Assembly (NCBI GenBank): GCA_903913355.1
Contig: CAIWKU010000035.1
Span: 1 to 9,691 of the forward strand
DNA length: 9,691 nucleotides
Reading direction: 5' to 3'
From: an uncultured Bacteroidota bacterium
GTDB taxonomy: Bacteria > Bacteroidota > Bacteroidia > Chitinophagales > Chitinophagaceae
Shown here: positions 7,240 to 9,691 of the stretch, one piece after another
How the letters are laid out: every line of letters begins with the position of its first letter
How positions within the stretch are numbered: the first letter of the stretch is position 1
Program-made: the position numbers and the translations under genes
The notes under the pieces: generated by a model
Told to the model about the DNA's origin: nothing
What the model saw: only the letters and a program-made list of their open reading frames with translations
Database searches by the model: none

Positions 7240-7355
7240 CTGTTGTTTTGTTTAGGAATAAATATATGGGCAATCTTTATATTCCTGAAAAGGGAACTCT
7301 TTTATTAATACAGTCTGCAAAGAAATGATCCCCGGTAAATCGTACACGCTGATTG

Positions 7356-7386
7356 AAAAGATAATTGTATGTGCTTACTTGGACAA
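7356..7386 (-). promoter_or_regulatory. Candidate promoter upstream of the FISUMP gene
   Basis: On the minus strand TTG (7384-7386) is followed after 20 bases by TATCTTTT (7356-7363), seven of eight to TAnnTTTG. It would give a leader of about 110 bases before the ATG at 7239. A second, closer candidate, TATATTTA at 7259-7266, has no partner at -33. Confidence 0.35.
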
Positions 7387-7461
7387 GTCTATATAGGTGC
7401 AGTCTTACTAATTTTTTTAAAATACTATTCGCAACCCTTTGTTTATTTAGATTTACCCCGA

Positions 7462-7487
7462 ATAAAAAACCCGCTATTCAGCGGGTT
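7462..7487 (-). terminator. Intrinsic terminator of the S74 fibre gene
   Basis: On the minus strand AACCCGCT-GAAT-AGCGGGTT forms an 8-bp GC-rich stem with a 4-base loop (7468-7487), followed directly by TTTTTTATT. It begins 30 bases after the stop codon at 7518. Stem, loop size and U-tract all fit a Rho-independent terminator. Confidence 0.85.
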
Positions 7488-7517
7488 CCTGTTGATTCTA
7501 TTTTACGATGAAAATCT

Positions 7518-9035
7518 TTATTTTTTATCTAACAGCTGCTGAACCAGTTTTTTCAAAGTCTGGATATCATCGGCCTGCTGTTGAATCTGTTTCTTTTGAT
7601 CCTGAATGGCATTTTGTTGTTCCTGGATAGCTTTGGTAAGAACCGGGATCAGTGAAATATAATCTACAGAAAGCAGGTGATCTTTGTCTTTTCCTTCGGT
7701 AACGATGAAAGGCATTACTTTCTGAATTTCCTGGGCAATAAACCCATTTTCTGTTTTGGTGTAGTTAATGGCATCAATACTATTTTTCTTTTCGTATTGA
7801 ACGGGTTTCAGTTGTAAGATAGTAGCTAAGCCATTATCTACTGTGCGGATATTTTGTCTCAGTCTGGTATCAGAATTCAAGGAAAGTCCTGAAGCGTTCA
7901 GGTTAGCATTGGTATTGATAGCGGTAACAAAACCATTACCGAGTTGAATGGTATTGCTTGCATACACTTTAGCACCGCTTCCTAATGCAGTAGCATTTGA
8001 AATCCCATCAGCGGCTACATCAGCCGTATATCCTAAAACGGTATTATTACTTCCGCTAACATTATTAACCAATGATTCGAAACCGATAGCAGTATTGTTA
8101 TTACCAACTGTATTTTTCTGCATGGCGCGAACACCATTACCTACGTTATTAGATCCCCCCAGGTTATTATACAGGGTATTTAAACCAATAGCGGTATTAT
8201 TATTACCCTCGTTGTTATTAGACAAACTGGAAGTACCTATGGAAGTGTTACCATTTCCGGAACTAGCAAATACCATTGCATTATGACCAATGGCAGTATT
8301 GTTTTCACCGGATGTGATTGCCAGCAATGTTTGATAACCCAAAGCAGTATTGGCAGAGCCGGTAACATTATTAGCCAATGCCAATGCACCAAATGCGGTA
8401 TTTCTTTCGCCGCTCGTATTATTTGACAGGGTATAAGAACCGGTTGCTGTATTATTTAAGCCAATGGTATTTCTCTGTAATGAAAAAACACCTGTTGCCG
8501 TATTGCCTACGCCTTCTGTATTATTCTGCATAGCCATATACCCTTGCGCTGTATTATCGATACCAATAGTGTTCTTTTGTAAAGCAGCGAAACCATTTGC
8601 AGAATTACTACCACCAGAAGTATTGCTTTGCAAAGCAAATACACCCTGAGCGGTATTACCGTTACCTGAAGTGTTAGATTGAAGTGCAGCATAACCAACA
8701 GCTGTATTACCTAAGCCAGATGTATTCACCAGTAAAGCGGTATAACCTAATGAAGTATTAGAAGCAGCATTGTAATTGCTATTGCCAACCAGTGTTGTAT
8801 TTTTTCCGTCTTTTGAAATAATTGATTTAACGGGTTCAGAATAAATAGCGCGGGTGTTAACAGGTTTACGGGTAACACCGTCTTTCACCAAAATCGTTTT
8901 ATTGGCAGTAGTAGTTGGATCCGTAGATACTGCCTGGTATGCGATAGCATTATTCGCATTGTTACTTTGCGCATAACCGCCAATAGCGCTGCAGGTAAGC
9001 AGGCAAAATAGGGTTAGTTTCGATCTGTGTAACAT
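7518..9035 (-). CDS. Trimeric fibre protein: YadA-like head repeats, S74 chaperone domain and coiled coil
   Basis: A 505-residue exported protein. Signal peptide 1-22 (cleavage near GYAQ). Residues 92-329 are fourteen unbroken 17-residue repeats of the form NNTAxGxxALxxNTxGx, with a degenerate fifteenth from 330. Such repeats build the left-handed beta-roll of trimeric adhesin heads. From about 386 comes an S74 (endosialidase-type intramolecular chaperone) domain: SDTRLRQNI (388-396), LKPVQYEKK (409-417), ENGFIAQEIQKVMP (429-442), LLSVDYISLIPVLTKAI (454-470). Residues 467-505 form a heptad coil with Ile/Val at 470, 477, 484, 491 and 498. S74 domains help trimers fold, and many then cut themselves off at the Ser of 'SDxRLK'. 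Here the Lys five residues after that Ser, part of the proposed Ser-Lys dyad, is Arg393, so release may not occur. No type IX sorting domain is seen. A weak -7 box (TAACTTTC, 9078-9085, minus) lies upstream. Probable surface fibre; ligand unknown. Confidence 0.9.
   Translation of the reverse strand: MLHRSKLTLFCLLTCSAIGGYAQSNNANNAIAYQAVSTDPTTTANKTILVKDGVTRKPVNTRAIYSEPVKSIISKDGKNTTLVGNSNYNAASNTSLGYTALLVNTSGLGNTAVGYAALQSNTSGNGNTAQGVFALQSNTSGGSNSANGFAALQKNTIGIDNTAQGYMAMQNNTEGVGNTATGVFSLQRNTIGLNNTATGSYTLSNNTSGERNTAFGALALANNVTGSANTALGYQTLLAITSGENNTAIGHNAMVFASSGNGNTSIGTSSLSNNNEGNNNTAIGLNTLYNNLGGSNNVGNGVRAMQKNTVGNNNTAIGFESLVNNVSGSNNTVLGYTADVAADGISNATALGSGAKVYASNTIQLGNGFVTAINTNANLNASGLSLNSDTRLRQNIRTVDNGLATILQLKPVQYEKKNSIDAINYTKTENGFIAQEIQKVMPFIVTEGKDKDHLLSVDYISLIPVLTKAIQEQQNAIQDQKKQIQQQADDIQTLKKLVQQLLDKK
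8049..8762 (-). repeat. Array of fourteen 51-bp repeats inside the fibre gene
   Basis: The segment encodes residues 92-329 of the fibre protein as fourteen in-frame units of exactly 51 bases (17 codons) without any indel. The protein pattern (N-T-A-x-G at the start, A-L near the middle, N-T-x-G at the end) is well kept, but the bases have diverged between units, so this is an old array under protein-level selection. Confidence 0.9.
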
Positions 9036-9641
9036 AAAATTCGCTTTAATACAAATGAATAGCTGTAATTCAGGATAGAAAGTTAGAACGAATTGAAACC
9101 ACAGGCTGTCGACGTTGTTATTGTTGTTTTCTGGCTTCGGAAATAAAGAAAGTAGTGGAAATACGACACGATTTCAGTCCATCTACTCAAGCCCCATCGA
9201 TGTTTTACGCTGTTTTTGTAGTGGTAGAAAAATCGTCTCCGTTTTCTTGAAATTCAACAAAATGATTAACAATGTGTTGCAAAGGTTTATTGATATAAAA
9301 TAATTTTTACTTTTTTTCGTTCATCGCCTGAAAAAACACTGATTTTGGTCAGTTTTTGGAGATTTGACTCGGTCTGAGGGCTTGTTTGACACGGGGAAGT
9401 TATGCACACGGCATGCACATTTTTTGATATATGATTCTTTTCCGCATATTTCTACCACCCGTTTTTTGTTTTTCACCAGCAATCTTTTTCTCAAAACATG
9501 ATAACACGAATGAATTTAGATACTAAGCATTTAGATAATTACTTAAAGTTTTGGTAAAGAAAAATCTTCTCTTTTGTGTGAAATAAAAACTAATATTAAA
9601 ATGTCAGTAGTATCTATGATAAAGTGTACTTATTTTACTAA
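9036..9641. other. 606-base intergenic region without a gene
   Basis: This lies between divergent genes, the fibre protein to the left and the partial exported protein to the right. The longest frames have no signal, domain or coding character. It contains a possible weak hairpin, ACTGA-TTTTGG-TCAGT (9338-9342 and 9349-9353) with A and T runs on either side, two phased direct repeats (9363-9419) and a 9-base direct repeat ATTTAGATA (9514-9522 and 9529-9537). I see no tRNA or recognisable structured RNA. Confidence 0.6.
9363..9419. promoter_or_regulatory. Two phased direct repeats, possible regulator binding sites
   Basis: TTTGACTCGG (9363-9372) recurs as TTTGACACGG (9385-9394), nine of ten identical and exactly 22 bases apart. 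Eight bases further, ATGCACA (9402-9408) recurs at 9413-9419, exactly 11 bases apart. Spacings of one and two helical turns would place repeated sites on one face of the DNA. Binding is inferred only from spacing; no regulator is known here. Confidence 0.3.
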
Positions 9642-9691
9642 ATGAAATTTTTTTCGGCAATAATTTTCTTTCCACTCATTTCATTTTCTCA
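9642..9691 (+). CDS. Start of an exported protein (3' truncated by the window)
   Basis: An ATG at 9642 opens a frame that runs off the window edge. It encodes MKFFSAIIFFPLISFS followed by the first two bases (CA) of a codon that would be His or Gln. A short basic start, a hydrophobic run and an ending in 'SFS(Q)' match the other signal peptides in this window (for example CFSQ and AFSQ), which supports a real start. A stop codon (TAA) lies just before it in an overlapping frame, and no Shine-Dalgarno is seen, as is usual here. Nothing can be said of the function. Confidence 0.55.
   Translation, partial: MKFFSAIIFFPLISFS

Noticed and set aside
7948..8649. Plus-strand frames opposite the fibre gene
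   Set aside because: They are antisense by-products of the 51-bp repeat array: low-complexity Leu/Pro/Val-rich translations with the same periodicity.
8049..8762. CRISPR-like periodicity of 51 bases
   Set aside because: The units are in-frame protein repeats with no repeat/spacer alternation, and the bases diverge while the protein pattern is kept.
8982..9035. Possible lipoprotein signal in the fibre protein (LLTC)
   Set aside because: Thr before the Cys does not fit the lipobox, and a better signal peptidase I site (GYAQ) follows.
9115..9303. 62-codon plus-strand frame in the right-hand intergenic region
   Set aside because: It has no signal, domain or coding character, and it lies in AT-rich DNA between divergent genes.

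Overview
The window is AT-rich and carries the marks of a Bacteroidota chromosome, probably from the Chitinophagaceae or a nearby family. Genes mostly lack Shine-Dalgarno sequences. One clear promoter has the TAnnTTTG-type -7 element of this phylum. Signal peptides tend to end in A-x-Q or F-S-Q. The protein families present (M1 peptidase with a GMEHQ motif, FISUMP domain, S74-capped fibre protein, M23-like exported protein) are common there. The genus is inferred, not shown.

Layout from left to right: (1) the 3' end of a quinoprotein-like beta-propeller protein (+); (2) a small two-helix membrane protein (-), tail to tail with it; (3) an exported protein of unknown function (+) behind the best promoter in the window; (4) an exported M23/LytM-fold protein (-) with no histidine where the zinc ligands belong; (5) a periplasmic alpha-amino acid ester hydrolase of the CocE/NonD superfamily (-); (6) a divergently transcribed exported M1 metallopeptidase (+), followed by a strong REP-like hairpin; (7) a FISUMP-domain exported protein (-); (8) a fibre protein (-) with fourteen 17-residue head repeats, an S74 intramolecular chaperone domain and a heptad coiled coil, followed by a good intrinsic terminator; (9) about 600 bases without a gene, holding phased direct repeats; (10) the first codons of another exported protein (+), cut by the window edge.

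Almost every product is predicted to be exported, so this is a block of envelope and periplasm functions rather than one operon. Genes are mostly single units with their own upstream regions. The M1 peptidase and the amino acid ester hydrolase share a 178-base divergent intergenic region and both act on N-terminal or alpha-amino substrates, so joint control is possible but unproven. I see no mobile element, CRISPR array, RNA gene or defence system. The points most worth a second look are the apparently dead M23 protein, the Lys-to-Arg change at the presumed S74 cleavage dyad, the complete alpha-amino acid ester hydrolase site, and the helically phased direct repeats near the right end.
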